64,000 nucleotides of DNA from Haemophilus haemolyticus_L (GTDB lineage Bacteria > Pseudomonadota > Gammaproteobacteria > Enterobacterales > Pasteurellaceae). Within the stretch, counting starts at the first letter, position 1, and each line of letters begins with the position of its first letter. The stretch covers positions 5,490 to 69,489 of the forward strand of contig NZ_QQGY01000012.1 in assembly GCF_003490595.1 (NCBI RefSeq), written 5' to 3'. The position numbers and the translations under genes were made by a program. The notes under the pieces are model-generated. The model was not told the origin of the DNA. It worked only from the letters and a program-made list of their open reading frames with translations, and made no database searches. Below, piece by piece: positions 9,449 to 18,788 of the stretch.

Positions 9449-10327
9449 ATGGAATTTACCGATCTACAAATATTCATCCACCTTAGTGATACAAAAAACT
9501 TTGCTAAAACCGCCACCCAAAACCACATGTCCCCCTCTACGCTTTCCCGTCAAATTCAACGGTTGGAAGATGAGTTAGGGAAAACACTTTTTATTCGTGA
9601 TAACCGTCAAGTTAAACTCACTGAATATGGTGAGAAATTTTTGCAATTTGCTAAAACAGAATGGCAAAACTGGCAACAATTTAAACAACAGCTCAAGGAT
9701 GAATCCGATGAACTTTGCGGTGAAATTAAACTTTTTTGCTCTGTAACCGCATCTTATAGCCATCTTCCGCACGTACTTAAACAATTTCGCCAGCGTTATC
9801 CTAAAGTAGAAATTCAGCTGACGACGGGTGATCCAGCGCTTGCATTAGAGTTGATTCAAACCCAACAAGTTGACCTCGCTATTGCGGGTAAGCCGAATAA
9901 TCTGCCATCCAGTGTGGCATTTCATAAAATTGATGATATTAGCTTATCTTTAATTGCACCGCGCGTGGCTTGTTTGGCGACACAATTACTGCAAGAAAAA
10001 ACCATTAATTGGCAACAAATGCCTTTTATTTTCCCTGTTGAAGGGCATGCTCGACAACGGATTGAGCAATGGCTACGGGAGAAACATATTAAACATCCGA
10101 AAATTTATGCTACCGTTGCGGGGCATGAAGGGATTGTTCCGATGGTAGGATTGGGGTTCGGATTAGCGATGTTGCCTGATGCGGTGATTGACAATAGCCC
10201 AATGAATAACCAAATTTCCAGACTTAATCTCGATAAGCCTATTGAGCCTTTTGAATTGGTTATTTGTACCCAAAAAAGGAATCTCGAACAACCCTTAATC
10301 CGTGCATTTTGGGCGATGTTAGAATAG
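9449..10327 (+). CDS. ilvY: LysR-type activator of ilvC
   Basis: 292 residues from the ATG at 9449, preceded by AAAAGAAG; a longer in-frame start at 9353 would run through the repeat. The N-terminal winged helix (FTDLQIFIHLSDTKNFAKTA, then SPSTLSRQIQRLEDELG) is a typical LysR DNA-binding domain at residues 1-60, followed by a periplasmic-binding-like effector domain. Divergence from ilvC identifies it as IlvY, which senses acetolactate and acetohydroxybutyrate. The spacing to ilvC is unusually wide because of the inverted repeat between them. Confidence 0.9.
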   Translation: MEFTDLQIFIHLSDTKNFAKTATQNHMSPSTLSRQIQRLEDELGKTLFIRDNRQVKLTEYGEKFLQFAKTEWQNWQQFKQQLKDESDELCGEIKLFCSVTASYSHLPHVLKQFRQRYPKVEIQLTTGDPALALELIQTQQVDLAIAGKPNNLPSSVAFHKIDDISLSLIAPRVACLATQLLQEKTINWQQMPFIFPVEGHARQRIEQWLREKHIKHPKIYATVAGHEGIVPMVGLGFGLAMLPDAVIDNSPMNNQISRLNLDKPIEPFELVICTQKRNLEQPLIRAFWAMLE

Positions 10328-10358
10328 AATGATTGGCTGTTTAGAATAAGGATTTCTT

Positions 10359-11237
10359 ATGTTTAAAGGTGTTCTCGTTTCATTACTTGCCTCATTTTTA
10401 TTTGGCTATATGTATTATTTTTCTACGCTGCTGAAACCTTTGAGTGGCACGGATATTTTCGGTTATCGGATGATTTTTACGTTTCCCTTTGTTGTCCTTT
10501 CCGTGTTTATGTTTAAGCAGAAAAATGCGTTGATTAATCGCTTAAAACTCATCAAAAAACAACCGCACTTGGCATTACCCTATCTGTTTTGTGGCTTATT
10601 AATGGGTTTTCAAATGTGGCTTTTTCTTTGGGCACCGAATAATGGCAGTTCGTTGAGCGTGTCTTTTGGTTATTTGCTTTTGCCAATTGTGATGGTGGCG
10701 GCTGGTCGCTTAATTTTTAAAGAACGTATTTCAACATTTAAATTTATTGCAGTCGTGATTGCCGCATTGGGTGTGATTTCTAATATCGTGCTAAAAGGCG
10801 GGCTTTCTTGGGAAGCCATTGTGATTTGTGTTGGCTATACCACCTATTTTTCCATTCGAAAAGCATTAAAAAATAGTGATCTCGCCTCTTTTTGTTTAGA
10901 GATGTTGAGCCTAATCCCAATTAGCATTTATTTTGCGTTACAAACAGATTTCGCTGTGGTAGAACAAAGTAATCCTAATATTTGGGGACTACTTGTGTTG
11001 CTTGGATTAATTAGCGGCACGGCATTAATTGCTTATGTGATCGCTAGCAATATGCTACCAATGAATTTGCTTGGGCTACTTGGTTATGTGGAAACCATTA
11101 TGATGATTTTCGTATCGTTTTTTATCGGTGAACAAATTGACGCCGAAAGTTACCCGCTTTTTATTTGTTTAGTGCTCGCTATGATTCTTGTTGTGATTGA
11201 TGGTGTGTACAAACAGCACGCAAAAGGAAGTTTATAA
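10359..11237 (+). CDS. rarD: RarD-like EamA-family membrane transporter
   Basis: 292 residues with about ten hydrophobic segments, the size and pattern of RarD (E. coli 296). It opens with a membrane segment containing ASFLFGYMYYFSTLLKP and has SGTDIFGYRMIFTFP soon after, both characteristic of RarD. These are inner-membrane proteins of the drug/metabolite transporter superfamily whose substrate is unknown. It starts 31 bases after ilvY and ends on the base before the glpE start, so the three may share a transcript. The function is inferred from family only. Confidence 0.75.
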   Translation: MFKGVLVSLLASFLFGYMYYFSTLLKPLSGTDIFGYRMIFTFPFVVLSVFMFKQKNALINRLKLIKKQPHLALPYLFCGLLMGFQMWLFLWAPNNGSSLSVSFGYLLLPIVMVAAGRLIFKERISTFKFIAVVIAALGVISNIVLKGGLSWEAIVICVGYTTYFSIRKALKNSDLASFCLEMLSLIPISIYFALQTDFAVVEQSNPNIWGLLVLLGLISGTALIAYVIASNMLPMNLLGLLGYVETIMMIFVSFFIGEQIDAESYPLFICLVLAMILVVIDGVYKQHAKGSL

Positions 11238-11555
11238 ATGTCATTTAAAGAAATTACGCCACAACAAGCTTGGGAAATGGTTCAACAAGGGGCGGTGTTA
11301 GCTGATATTCGCGATGATGCCCGCTTTACCCACTCGCATCCTAAAGGTGCTTTTCATTTAACGAATCAAAGTTTTTTGCAATTCGAAGAATTAGTAGATT
11401 TTGATTCACCTATCATTGTGAGTTGTTATCATGGCGTAAGCAGTAAAAATGTAGCGACCTTTCTAGTGGAACAAGGATATGAAAATGTGTTTAGTATGAT
11501 TGGTGGATTTGATGGATGGGAGAAAGCAAATTTACCAGTAGAAAGAGAATATTAA
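11238..11555 (+). CDS. glpE: Thiosulfate sulfurtransferase GlpE
   Basis: 105 residues, a single rhodanese domain like E. coli GlpE (108). The catalytic cysteine is in VSCYHGVSSKNVA, with the downstream IGGFDGWEKANLP typical of the fold. It transfers sulfane sulfur from thiosulfate to cyanide or thiol acceptors in the cytoplasm. It starts directly after the rarD stop. No glp regulon gene is nearby, unlike in E. coli. Confidence 0.9.
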   Translation: MSFKEITPQQAWEMVQQGAVLADIRDDARFTHSHPKGAFHLTNQSFLQFEELVDFDSPIIVSCYHGVSSKNVATFLVEQGYENVFSMIGGFDGWEKANLPVEREY

Positions 11556-11594
11556 TTTAAATTGTAAAACTATATTGAATTAAGAATTTTATTC

Positions 11595-13511
11595 ATGATT
11601 GTATTTAGTAACTTATCCTTAAAACGAGGGCAAACGGAACTTCTCGAAAATGCTTCTGCTACGATTAATCCCAAGCAAAAAGTCGGTTTAGTGGGGAAGA
11701 ATGGTTGCGGTAAGTCGTCTCTTTTTTCCTTATTAAAAAAAGAATTAACGCCAGAGGGTGGCGAGATAAATTACCCAGCAAATTGGCGGGTATCTTGGGT
11801 GAATCAAGAAACGCCTGCATTGGATATTTCTGCGATTGATTATGTGATTCAAGGGGATCGTGAATATTGCCGTTTGCAACAAGAGCTTGAGCAGGCAAAT
11901 GAACGTAATGATGGCCATGCGATTGCGCGCATTCACGGGCAATTAGAAACCTTAGATGCTTGGACAATTCAATCTCGTGCAGCTTCCTTATTGCATGGTT
12001 TAGGATTTAGCCAAGAAGAAACAACTCAGCCAGTGAAAGCCTTTTCGGGTGGTTGGCGGATGCGTTTGAATTTGGCGCAAGCTCTGCTTTGTCCGTCAGA
12101 TTTATTGTTACTGGATGAGCCAACCAACCATTTGGATTTGGATGCAGTTATTTGGTTAGAACGTTGGTTAGTGCAATATCAAGGTACCTTGGTATTAATT
12201 TCTCACGACCGTGATTTTCTCGATCCAATTGTGACAAAAATCCTCCATATCGAAAATCAGAAGCTCAACGAATACACGGGCGATTATTCTTCCTTTGAAG
12301 TGCAACGAGCAACCAAGCTAGCGCAACAAACGGCTATGTATCGCCAGCAACAACAAAAGATCTCTCATTTACAAAAATATATCGACTGCTTTAAAGCGAA
12401 AGCGACCAAAGCCAAACAAGCACAAAGCCGTATGAAAGCCTTAGAGCGTATGGAACTGATTGCACCGGCTTATGTGGATAATCCTTTTACCTTTGAATTT
12501 CGTCCGCCGCAATCCTTGCCGAATCCGTTGGTGATGATTGAGCAGGCGAGTGCAGGTTATGGTAGCGATGAAAGTGCGGTAGAAATTTTAAGTAAAATTA
12601 AACTGAATTTGGTGCCAGGTTCGCGCATTGGTTTACTCGGAAAAAATGGTGCGGGAAAATCAACCTTGATTAAACTTTTAGCGGGAGAACTGACCGCACT
12701 TTCAGGCACGGTACAGTTGGCAAAAGGTGTACAGCTTGGCTATTTTGCCCAGCATCAATTAGATACTTTACGCGCAGACGAATCTGCCCTGTGGCACATG
12801 CAGAAACTCGCACCCGAACAAACGGAGCAACAGGTTCGAGATTATTTGGGCAGTTTTGCGTTCCACGGTGATAAAGTGAATCAAGCAGTAAAATCATTTT
12901 CAGGAGGAGAAAAAGCTCGATTGGTGTTGGCTTTGATTGTTTGGCAACGCCCGAATTTGTTACTACTTGATGAACCGACTAACCATTTGGATTTGGATAT
13001 GCGTCAGGCATTAACGGAAGCGTTGGTGGATTACGAGGGATCTTTGGTGGTGGTTTCCCATGATCGCCACTTACTACGTAATACCGTGGAAGAGTTTTAT
13101 TTAGTTCACGATAAAAAAGTGGAAGAATTTAAAGGCGATTTAGAAGACTATCAAAAATGGCTGAGTGAGCAAAATAGCACATCTGAAAATAAAGTCTCAG
13201 AAAAAGTTGGCGATAATGAAAATTCGGTTCAAAATCGTAAGGAACAAAAACGCCGTGAAGCAGAGTTACGCCAACAAACTGCGCCATTGCGTAAAAAAAT
13301 CACGCAATTAGAAGAAAAAATGAATAAATTTTCTTCTGAGCTTGCGAACATAGAAAATCAACTGGCCGATGCCGAATTATATAATGCCGAAAATAAAGAA
13401 AAATTGACCGCACTTTTGGCTCAACAAGTGGATGTAAAGAAAGCATTAGGTGATGTAGAAACGGAATGGATGACCGCTCAGGAAGAATTGGAAGAAATGC
13501 TTCAAGCATAA
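11595..13511 (+). CDS. ABC-F family ATPase, YheS-like
   Basis: 638 residues with two ABC domains and no membrane segment. Walker A motifs are GLVGKNGCGKSS (N-terminal) and GLLGKNGAGKST (C-terminal); signatures are SGGWRMR and SGGEKAR; both Walker B segments read LLLLDEPTNHLDLD. A charged linker with KATKAKQAQSRMKALERM joins the domains, and a C-terminal coiled coil runs from about residue 550. This is the layout of YheS (E. coli 637), one of the ribosome-binding ABC-F translation factors. It precedes the yrdD-tsaC-aroE cluster by 9 bases, so it may be co-transcribed with it. Confidence 0.88.
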   Translation: MIVFSNLSLKRGQTELLENASATINPKQKVGLVGKNGCGKSSLFSLLKKELTPEGGEINYPANWRVSWVNQETPALDISAIDYVIQGDREYCRLQQELEQANERNDGHAIARIHGQLETLDAWTIQSRAASLLHGLGFSQEETTQPVKAFSGGWRMRLNLAQALLCPSDLLLLDEPTNHLDLDAVIWLERWLVQYQGTLVLISHDRDFLDPIVTKILHIENQKLNEYTGDYSSFEVQRATKLAQQTAMYRQQQQKISHLQKYIDCFKAKATKAKQAQSRMKALERMELIAPAYVDNPFTFEFRPPQSLPNPLVMIEQASAGYGSDESAVEILSKIKLNLVPGSRIGLLGKNGAGKSTLIKLLAGELTALSGTVQLAKGVQLGYFAQHQLDTLRADESALWHMQKLAPEQTEQQVRDYLGSFAFHGDKVNQAVKSFSGGEKARLVLALIVWQRPNLLLLDEPTNHLDLDMRQALTEALVDYEGSLVVVSHDRHLLRNTVEEFYLVHDKKVEEFKGDLEDYQKWLSEQNSTSENKVSEKVGDNENSVQNRKEQKRREAELRQQTAPLRKKITQLEEKMNKFSSELANIENQLADAELYNAENKEKLTALLAQQVDVKKALGDVETEWMTAQEELEEMLQA

Positions 13512-13520
13512 GGATAGATT

Positions 13521-14057
13521 ATGAATCAAAGCCTTTTTCATCATAGCAAACAACAGGAATATTGCCCTCAATGTGGAGCGCCTTTGCAAATTAAACAAGG
13601 CAAAAAAGGGCTGTTTTTAGGTTGCTCTGCTTATCCTGAATGTGATTATTTGCGTCCTTTGCAGCGAGCGGAACATAAAGTATTAAAAACACTTGATGAA
13701 ATTTGCCCAAAGTGCGGTAATTTATTGCAGTTGAAACAAGGCAGTTTTGGGATGTTTATTGGTTGTAGCCATTATCCTGAATGCGATTTTGTGGTGCGGG
13801 AAGAATCTGAATCTGAGGAAGAAATTGCTTGTCCTGAATGTAAAATGGGGCATTTGATTTCTCGTCGAGGTCGCCAAGGAAAAATTTTTTACGGCTGTGA
13901 TAATTTCCCTAAATGTAAATTTTCCTTGCCTACCAAGCCTTATACCGTGCCTTGCCCAACCTGCCATTTCCCACTTTCTTTGTTAAAAAGTGAAGATGAG
14001 GAAAAACAAATTTTTCAGTGTGCAAATAAAACTTGCCGTCATATTTTAGAGCAATAA
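13521..14057 (+). CDS. yrdD: Zinc-ribbon protein with topoisomerase-type C4 fingers
   Basis: 178 residues with four CxxC-type zinc ribbons: YCPQCGAPL..FLGCSAYPEC, CPKCGNLL..FIGCSHYPEC, CPECKMGHL..FYGCDNFPKC, and CPTCHFPL. These are the C-terminal finger modules of topoisomerase I without the enzyme. E. coli YrdD (180 residues) has the same architecture. It sits upstream of tsaC and aroE, as in E. coli. It probably binds single-stranded nucleic acid; the function is not established. Confidence 0.85.
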   Translation: MNQSLFHHSKQQEYCPQCGAPLQIKQGKKGLFLGCSAYPECDYLRPLQRAEHKVLKTLDEICPKCGNLLQLKQGSFGMFIGCSHYPECDFVVREESESEEEIACPECKMGHLISRRGRQGKIFYGCDNFPKCKFSLPTKPYTVPCPTCHFPLSLLKSEDEEKQIFQCANKTCRHILEQ

Positions 14058-14072
14058 AAGTAAAAGAGTGAA

Positions 14073-14624
14073 ATGAATAGAGAACAGATCGCCGAGGCCC
14101 TTCGACAAAATCAAGTGGTCGCTTATCCCACTGAAGCTGTATTTGGCTTGGGCTGTAATCCGCAAAGTGAAAGCGCGGTAAAAAAATTACTTGATTTAAA
14201 GCAACGCCCAGTAGAAAAAGGATTGATTTTAGTGGCGCCTAGCTTGGATTTTTTCCGTCCTTTTGTTGATTTTGAGCAGATTAACGATGAACAGCTTTCT
14301 CGCCTGCAAGGTAAATATGAACGTCCAACGACTTGGATTGTGCCAGCTAAATCCACCACCCCGCATTTTCTCACAGGCAAATTTGATAGCATTGCAATAC
14401 GTTTGTGCGATCACCCATCTGTGAAAGCCTTATGTGAAATCACGGGTTTTGCATTAACTTCAACGAGTGCAAATCTAACAGGAGAGCCCCCTTGTCGCAT
14501 GGCTGATGAAGTGCGGTCACAATTCGGTGCAGATTTTCCTGTATTGGATGAAATGGTAGGCGGGGCGCATAATCCATCCGAAATTCGAGACTTGCGCACA
14601 AATCAACTTTTTAGACAGGGATAA
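14073..14624 (+). CDS. tsaC: Threonylcarbamoyl-AMP synthase TsaC
   Basis: 183 residues, a YrdC/Sua5 domain (E. coli TsaC 190). It makes threonylcarbamoyl-AMP from threonine, bicarbonate and ATP for the t6A37 modification of ANN-decoding tRNAs. The VAYPTEAVFGLGCNP start of the domain and the ALTSTSANLTGEPP segment are the family's nucleotide and threonine site motifs. It lies between yrdD (15 bases upstream) and aroE (3 bases downstream) in a tight operon. Confidence 0.93.
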   Translation: MNREQIAEALRQNQVVAYPTEAVFGLGCNPQSESAVKKLLDLKQRPVEKGLILVAPSLDFFRPFVDFEQINDEQLSRLQGKYERPTTWIVPAKSTTPHFLTGKFDSIAIRLCDHPSVKALCEITGFALTSTSANLTGEPPCRMADEVRSQFGADFPVLDEMVGGAHNPSEIRDLRTNQLFRQG

Positions 14625-14627
14625 TTT

Positions 14628-15446
14628 ATGGATCTTTATGCTGTATGGGGGAATCCGATTGCGCAAAGTAAATCCCCATTGATTCAAAGTCAGTTAGCCG
14701 CACAAACCCATCAAACCATAGAATACATTGCAAAATTAGGTGATCTTGATACTTTTGAACAACAACTTTTGGCATTTTTTGAGGAGGGCGCAAAAGGTTG
14801 CAATATTACTTCGCCTTTTAAAGAACGAGCTTATCAGCTGGCAGACGAATATAGCCAACGAGCAAAACTGGCGGAAGCCTGCAATACGCTAAAAAAACTC
14901 GATGATGGAAAACTTTATGCGGATAACACCGATGGGATCGGTTTGGTGACAGATTTACAACGTTTGAATTGGCTTCACCCAAATCAGCGCGTATTAATCT
15001 TGGGGGCGGGCGGAGCGACAAAAGGCGTATTATTGCCACTTTTACAAGCCAAACAAAACATTGTGCTTGCTAACCGCACTTTTTCGAAAGCCAAAGAATT
15101 AGCTGAAAGATTTCAGCCTTACGGCAATATTCAAGCTGCCTCAATAGATTCTATTCCGCTACAAACTTATGATTTGGTGATTAATGCAACTTCAGCTGGA
15201 TTAAGTGGTGGAACGGCTCCAGTTGATGCTGAAATTTTAAGATTAGGTTCAGCTTTTTACGATATGCAATATGCGAAAGGTGCGGACACGCCATTTATTG
15301 CATTATGTAAAAGTTTAGGTTTAACCAATGTTAGCGATGGCTTTGGAATGCTGGTCGCGCAAGCAGCACATTCTTTCCATTTATGGCGAGGCGTAATGCC
15401 AGATTTTGTGGCGGTTTATGAGCAGCTTAAAAAGGAGATGTTATGA
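14628..15446 (+). CDS. aroE: Shikimate dehydrogenase
   Basis: 272 residues, the same length as E. coli AroE. The N-terminal substrate-binding segment is YAVWGNPIAQSKSPLI, the catalytic lysine is in NITSPFKERAY, and the NADP loop is LGAGGATKGVLLPLL with the NRTFSKA dinucleotide specificity loop. It reduces 3-dehydroshikimate with NADPH in aromatic amino acid synthesis. It overlaps the tag start by 4 bases (ATGA), which suggests coupled translation. Confidence 0.96.
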   Translation: MDLYAVWGNPIAQSKSPLIQSQLAAQTHQTIEYIAKLGDLDTFEQQLLAFFEEGAKGCNITSPFKERAYQLADEYSQRAKLAEACNTLKKLDDGKLYADNTDGIGLVTDLQRLNWLHPNQRVLILGAGGATKGVLLPLLQAKQNIVLANRTFSKAKELAERFQPYGNIQAASIDSIPLQTYDLVINATSAGLSGGTAPVDAEILRLGSAFYDMQYAKGADTPFIALCKSLGLTNVSDGFGMLVAQAAHSFHLWRGVMPDFVAVYEQLKKEML

Positions 15447-16000
15447 CTACTCGATGCCCTTGGGTTGGCGAACAACCTATTTATATTGATTATCATGACA
15501 AGGAATGGGGAAAACCTGAATTCGACAGCCAAAAGCTATTTGAAAAAATTTGTTTGGAAGGGCAGCAAGCGGGGCTTTCGTGGATTACGGTTTTGAAAAA
15601 ACGTGAATCTTACCGTGAGGCTTTTCATCAATTTGATCCGAAAAAAATCGCAAAAATGACCGCTCTTGATATTGATGTTTGCATGCAAAATACAGGATTA
15701 ATTCGCCATCGAGCCAAGTTAGAGGCCATTGTCAAAAATGCGAAAGCTTATTTGGAGATGGAAAAGTGCGGTGAAAATTTCAGTGATTTTATTTGGTCAT
15801 TTGTGAATCATAAACCAATCGTCAATGATGTGCCTGATTTGCGAACTGTGCCGGCTAAAACAGAAGCATCGAAAGCACTTTCTAAAGCCTTAAAAAAACG
15901 TGGTTTCGTCTTTGTTGGTGAAACCACGTGCTATGCGTTTATGCAGTCCATGGGGTTAGTAGACGATCATTTAAATGATTGTCCTTGCAAAACTCGCTAG
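15443..16000 (+). CDS. tag: DNA-3-methyladenine glycosylase I
   Basis: 185 residues (E. coli Tag 187). The protein begins TTRCPWVGEQPIYIDYHDKEWG, with the zinc-ligand cysteine near the N-terminus, and ends with the SMGLVDDHLNDCPC segment that supplies the remaining zinc ligands. It excises 3-methyladenine from alkylated DNA. The start overlaps aroE by 4 bases. Its stop overlaps the stop of the convergent lgtF gene, so the two genes end on each other with no intergenic terminator. Confidence 0.95.
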   Translation: MTTRCPWVGEQPIYIDYHDKEWGKPEFDSQKLFEKICLEGQQAGLSWITVLKKRESYREAFHQFDPKKIAKMTALDIDVCMQNTGLIRHRAKLEAIVKNAKAYLEMEKCGENFSDFIWSFVNHKPIVNDVPDLRTVPAKTEASKALSKALKKRGFVFVGETTCYAFMQSMGLVDDHLNDCPCKTR

Positions 16001-16761
16001 TGTTTATGCTGATCGCGCTCCCATAAATCGGCGTATTTTACAAAGGTTGAATGCGCCGATAACACCGCTAATAAAAATCCTTGTTTGCCATCTAAAAAAC
16101 CCGCTTTTAACAAATACATCTTCACAAAACAACCGATGGCGTGCGAAATTCCTTGCCAAAGTGTGGCTTTTTTTCCTTTAGTTTGACGTTGATCTGCCCA
16201 GGCTTTGGCATAACCCGCTGATTTCACTAGATAATGATGGATACTTTTATAAGTGAAATGTTCTAAATCACCTGTCAATTTTTCTACTTTTGTGCCAGCT
16301 GGAAATTCCACTTTTTCATGTACAAGCGAATCGTTATATTGCGCATAGTTTGTGCGATAGAGACGAACCACATAATCTGGATACCAGCCTGAATGGCGAA
16401 TTTCACGTCCAAATACTTCACTAACCCGTGGAATTTCATAAACGGTATTTTCTCGATCATTTTTAACCGCACTTAAGATAGCCTGTTGTAGCTTGGGCGT
16501 AACGCGTTCGTCAGCATCTAACCAGAGTACATAATCACTAGTTACATATTGTTGGGCTAATTGGCGTTGTTTACCAAAGCCTTGCCAGTTGCTATTTTCA
16601 TAGAATTTCGCCCCATAACTGAGTGCAATTTCTTTAGTGTTATCTGTGCTGCCAGAATCTAGAATGATAATTTCATCCACCCAATCTTTTACGGTGTCTA
16701 AGCAATTGGCGAGGTCTTGTGCTTCATTTTTTACAATCATCGCAACGCTAATTGTAGGCAT
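15997..16761 (-). CDS. lgtF: Lipooligosaccharide core glucosyltransferase, GT2 family
   Basis: 254 residues with a GT-A fold: SVAMIVKNEAQDLANCLD at the start, ILDSGSTDNTKEIA, and the metal-binding LWLDADERV. In H. influenzae the homologue next to waaA is LgtF, which adds the beta-1,4 glucose to the first heptose of the inner core. The gene is divergent from waaA (62 bases between starts), so the genes for Kdo addition and for the first glucose sit back to back. Specificity is inferred from this position and family. Confidence 0.85.
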   Translation of the reverse strand: MPTISVAMIVKNEAQDLANCLDTVKDWVDEIIILDSGSTDNTKEIALSYGAKFYENSNWQGFGKQRQLAQQYVTSDYVLWLDADERVTPKLQQAILSAVKNDRENTVYEIPRVSEVFGREIRHSGWYPDYVVRLYRTNYAQYNDSLVHEKVEFPAGTKVEKLTGDLEHFTYKSIHHYLVKSAGYAKAWADQRQTKGKKATLWQGISHAIGCFVKMYLLKAGFLDGKQGFLLAVLSAHSTFVKYADLWERDQHKH

Positions 16762-16823
16762 ATTTTCAATCCTTTTTTTGCTATACTAGCCGAAATTTTT
16801 TCAAGTATAACCGAATTTCATTT

Positions 16824-18107
16824 ATGTGGCGTTTTTTTTATACCAGCTTGCTTTTAATCTGCCAGCCGTTGATATTGTGTTTTATTGGCTTGCTCAGTGT
16901 TAAATCTCCACGTTATCGTCAGCGTTTGGCTGAACGTTATGGTTTTTATGGCAATGCGTCTTGCCCTCCACCACAAGGAATCTTTATCCACGCCGCCTCC
17001 GTAGGGGAAGTGATTGCTGCGATACCGCTGGTTCGTCAATTGCAACAAGATTATCCACATTTATCCATTACTTTTACGACTTTTACGCCCACAGGTTCAG
17101 AGCGCGTCAAAGCCACTTTTGGAGACAGCGTTTTTCATTATTATCTCCCCCTTGATTTACCTTTTTCGATCCATCGTTTTATTAATTTTGTACAACCTAA
17201 ATTATGTATCGTGATGGAAACAGAACTTTGGCCTAATCTTATTCATCAATTATTTTTACGCAATATTCCATTTGTTATCGCTAATGCACGTTTATCTGCG
17301 CGTTCTGCACATCGTTACGGAAAAATAAAAGCGCGCTTACAAACAATGTGGTCGCAAATTAGCTTGATTGCAGCGCAGGATAACATTAGCGGAAAACGCT
17401 ATGCCACTTTGGGCTATCCAAAGGAAAAATTGAATATCACGGGCAATATTAAATATGATCTCAATACGAATGATGAACTATTACGTAAAATTGATTCATT
17501 GCGCACGCTTTGGAAGCAAGATCGCCCAATATGGATTGCTGCCAGCACGCATAATGGAGAAGATGAAATCATTTTAAAATCTCACCGCGCTTTGTTAGCA
17601 AAATACCCAAATTTATTGTTATTGCTCGTTCCGCGCCATACAGAGCGTTTTAATGTGGTGGCTGATTTACTTAAAAAGGAAAAATTCCAATTTATTCGTC
17701 GCTCCACAAATGAGTTACCAAATGAGAATACTCAAGTGATTTTGGGTGATAGTATGGGCGAACTGATGTTGATGTATGGCATTTCTGATATTGCTTTTGT
17801 GGGTGGAAGCCTTGTGAAACATGGTGGACATAATCCACTGGAACCTCTTGCATTTAAAATGCCAGTGATTACTGGCAAGCACACGTTCAATTTCCCCGAG
17901 ATATTTAGAATGTTGGTGGAAGTGCAAGGTGTGTTGGAAGTTAATTCAACCGCAGATGCCTTAGAACGTGCAGTAGAAGCCTTATTAAACTCAAAAGAAG
18001 CTCGCGAACGTTTAGGCAATGCAGGCTATGAAGTGCTGATGGAAAACCGAGGGGCATTACAGCGTTTGTTAGATTTATTAAAACCTTATTTGGAGCGCAA
18101 TGTATGA
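16824..18107 (+). CDS. waaA: Kdo transferase
   Basis: 427 residues, GT30 family (E. coli WaaA 425). One N-terminal membrane anchor (SLLLICQPLILCFIGLLS) is followed by the domain with GIFIHAASVGEVIAAIPL, the METELWPNLI motif, and the C-terminal nucleotide-sugar domain with FVGGSLVKHGGHNPLEP. It attaches Kdo to lipid A precursor at the inner face of the inner membrane. In Haemophilus the enzyme is known to add a single Kdo. Its stop overlaps the coaD start by 4 bases, the classical kdtA-kdtB arrangement. Confidence 0.96.
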   Translation: MWRFFYTSLLLICQPLILCFIGLLSVKSPRYRQRLAERYGFYGNASCPPPQGIFIHAASVGEVIAAIPLVRQLQQDYPHLSITFTTFTPTGSERVKATFGDSVFHYYLPLDLPFSIHRFINFVQPKLCIVMETELWPNLIHQLFLRNIPFVIANARLSARSAHRYGKIKARLQTMWSQISLIAAQDNISGKRYATLGYPKEKLNITGNIKYDLNTNDELLRKIDSLRTLWKQDRPIWIAASTHNGEDEIILKSHRALLAKYPNLLLLLVPRHTERFNVVADLLKKEKFQFIRRSTNELPNENTQVILGDSMGELMLMYGISDIAFVGGSLVKHGGHNPLEPLAFKMPVITGKHTFNFPEIFRMLVEVQGVLEVNSTADALERAVEALLNSKEARERLGNAGYEVLMENRGALQRLLDLLKPYLERNV

Positions 18108-18574
18108 CGAGCGTGATTTATCCCGGTACTTTTGATCCGATTACGAACGGTCATTTAGACATTATTGAAAGAAGTGCGGTAATTTTTCCTCGTGTTTTAG
18201 TGGCGGTGGCAAATAGTCCAAGCAAAAAAACGCTATTTTCTTTGGATAAACGCGTGGAGCTTGTTCGTCAATCTGTTGCACATTTATCCAATGTTGAGGT
18301 GTTTGGCTTCTCTGATTTGTTGGCCAATGTAATTAAACAGCATAGTATTTCCGCTATTATTCGCGGCGTACGCACGACAACAGACTTTGAATATGAACTT
18401 CAATTGGCGGCACTGAATCGTTTACTCACACAAGGCGTAGACAGTCTGTTTTTCCCGCCAGCAGAAAAATGGGCGTTTGTTTCTTCCACCATTGTACGTG
18501 AAATTTATTTGCACGGCGGCGATGTGGCAGAGCTAGTTCCTGTGTCTGTGTTCAATGCGTTAAAAGCACGATGA
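18104..18574 (+). CDS. coaD: Phosphopantetheine adenylyltransferase
   Basis: 156 residues (E. coli 159). It contains YPGTFDPITNGHLDII, with the nucleotidyltransferase (T/H)xGH signature, and the C-terminal SSTIVREIYLHGGDV. It transfers AMP to 4'-phosphopantetheine in coenzyme A synthesis. The start overlaps waaA by 4 bases and its own stop overlaps the next small gene by 4 bases, so translation of the three is probably coupled. Confidence 0.96.
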   Translation: MTSVIYPGTFDPITNGHLDIIERSAVIFPRVLVAVANSPSKKTLFSLDKRVELVRQSVAHLSNVEVFGFSDLLANVIKQHSISAIIRGVRTTTDFEYELQLAALNRLLTQGVDSLFFPPAEKWAFVSSTIVREIYLHGGDVAELVPVSVFNALKAR

Positions 18575-18783
18575 TAAAAACCTTTATTTTTTTAACCGCA
18601 CTTATCGCTTTATCTGGTTGTGGTTCCGTGATCAAACTTATCGATCCAACAGAAAAATATACCGCCTATGCAGGGGTTGCTTATGATCTTGAAATGGCGC
18701 AACAATGGGGATTGCCAATCTTAGATTTGCCTCTCTCATTTTTATTAGACACCGTGTTACTGCCCTATGTGTGGGCTCAATAA
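18571..18783 (+). CDS. Small lipoprotein, YceK/YidQ-like
   Basis: 70 residues. A lipoprotein signal peptide ends in LIALSGC, with the lipidated cysteine at residue 17, and the mature part carries YAGVAYDLEM and LPLSFLLDTVLLPY, the pattern of the YceK/YidQ family of unknown function. The start overlaps the coaD stop by 4 bases, and the stop is only 5 bases before rep. Probably an envelope lipoprotein; its role is unknown. Confidence 0.7.
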   Translation: MIKTFIFLTALIALSGCGSVIKLIDPTEKYTAYAGVAYDLEMAQQWGLPILDLPLSFLLDTVLLPYVWAQ

Positions 18784-18788
18784 TTCTT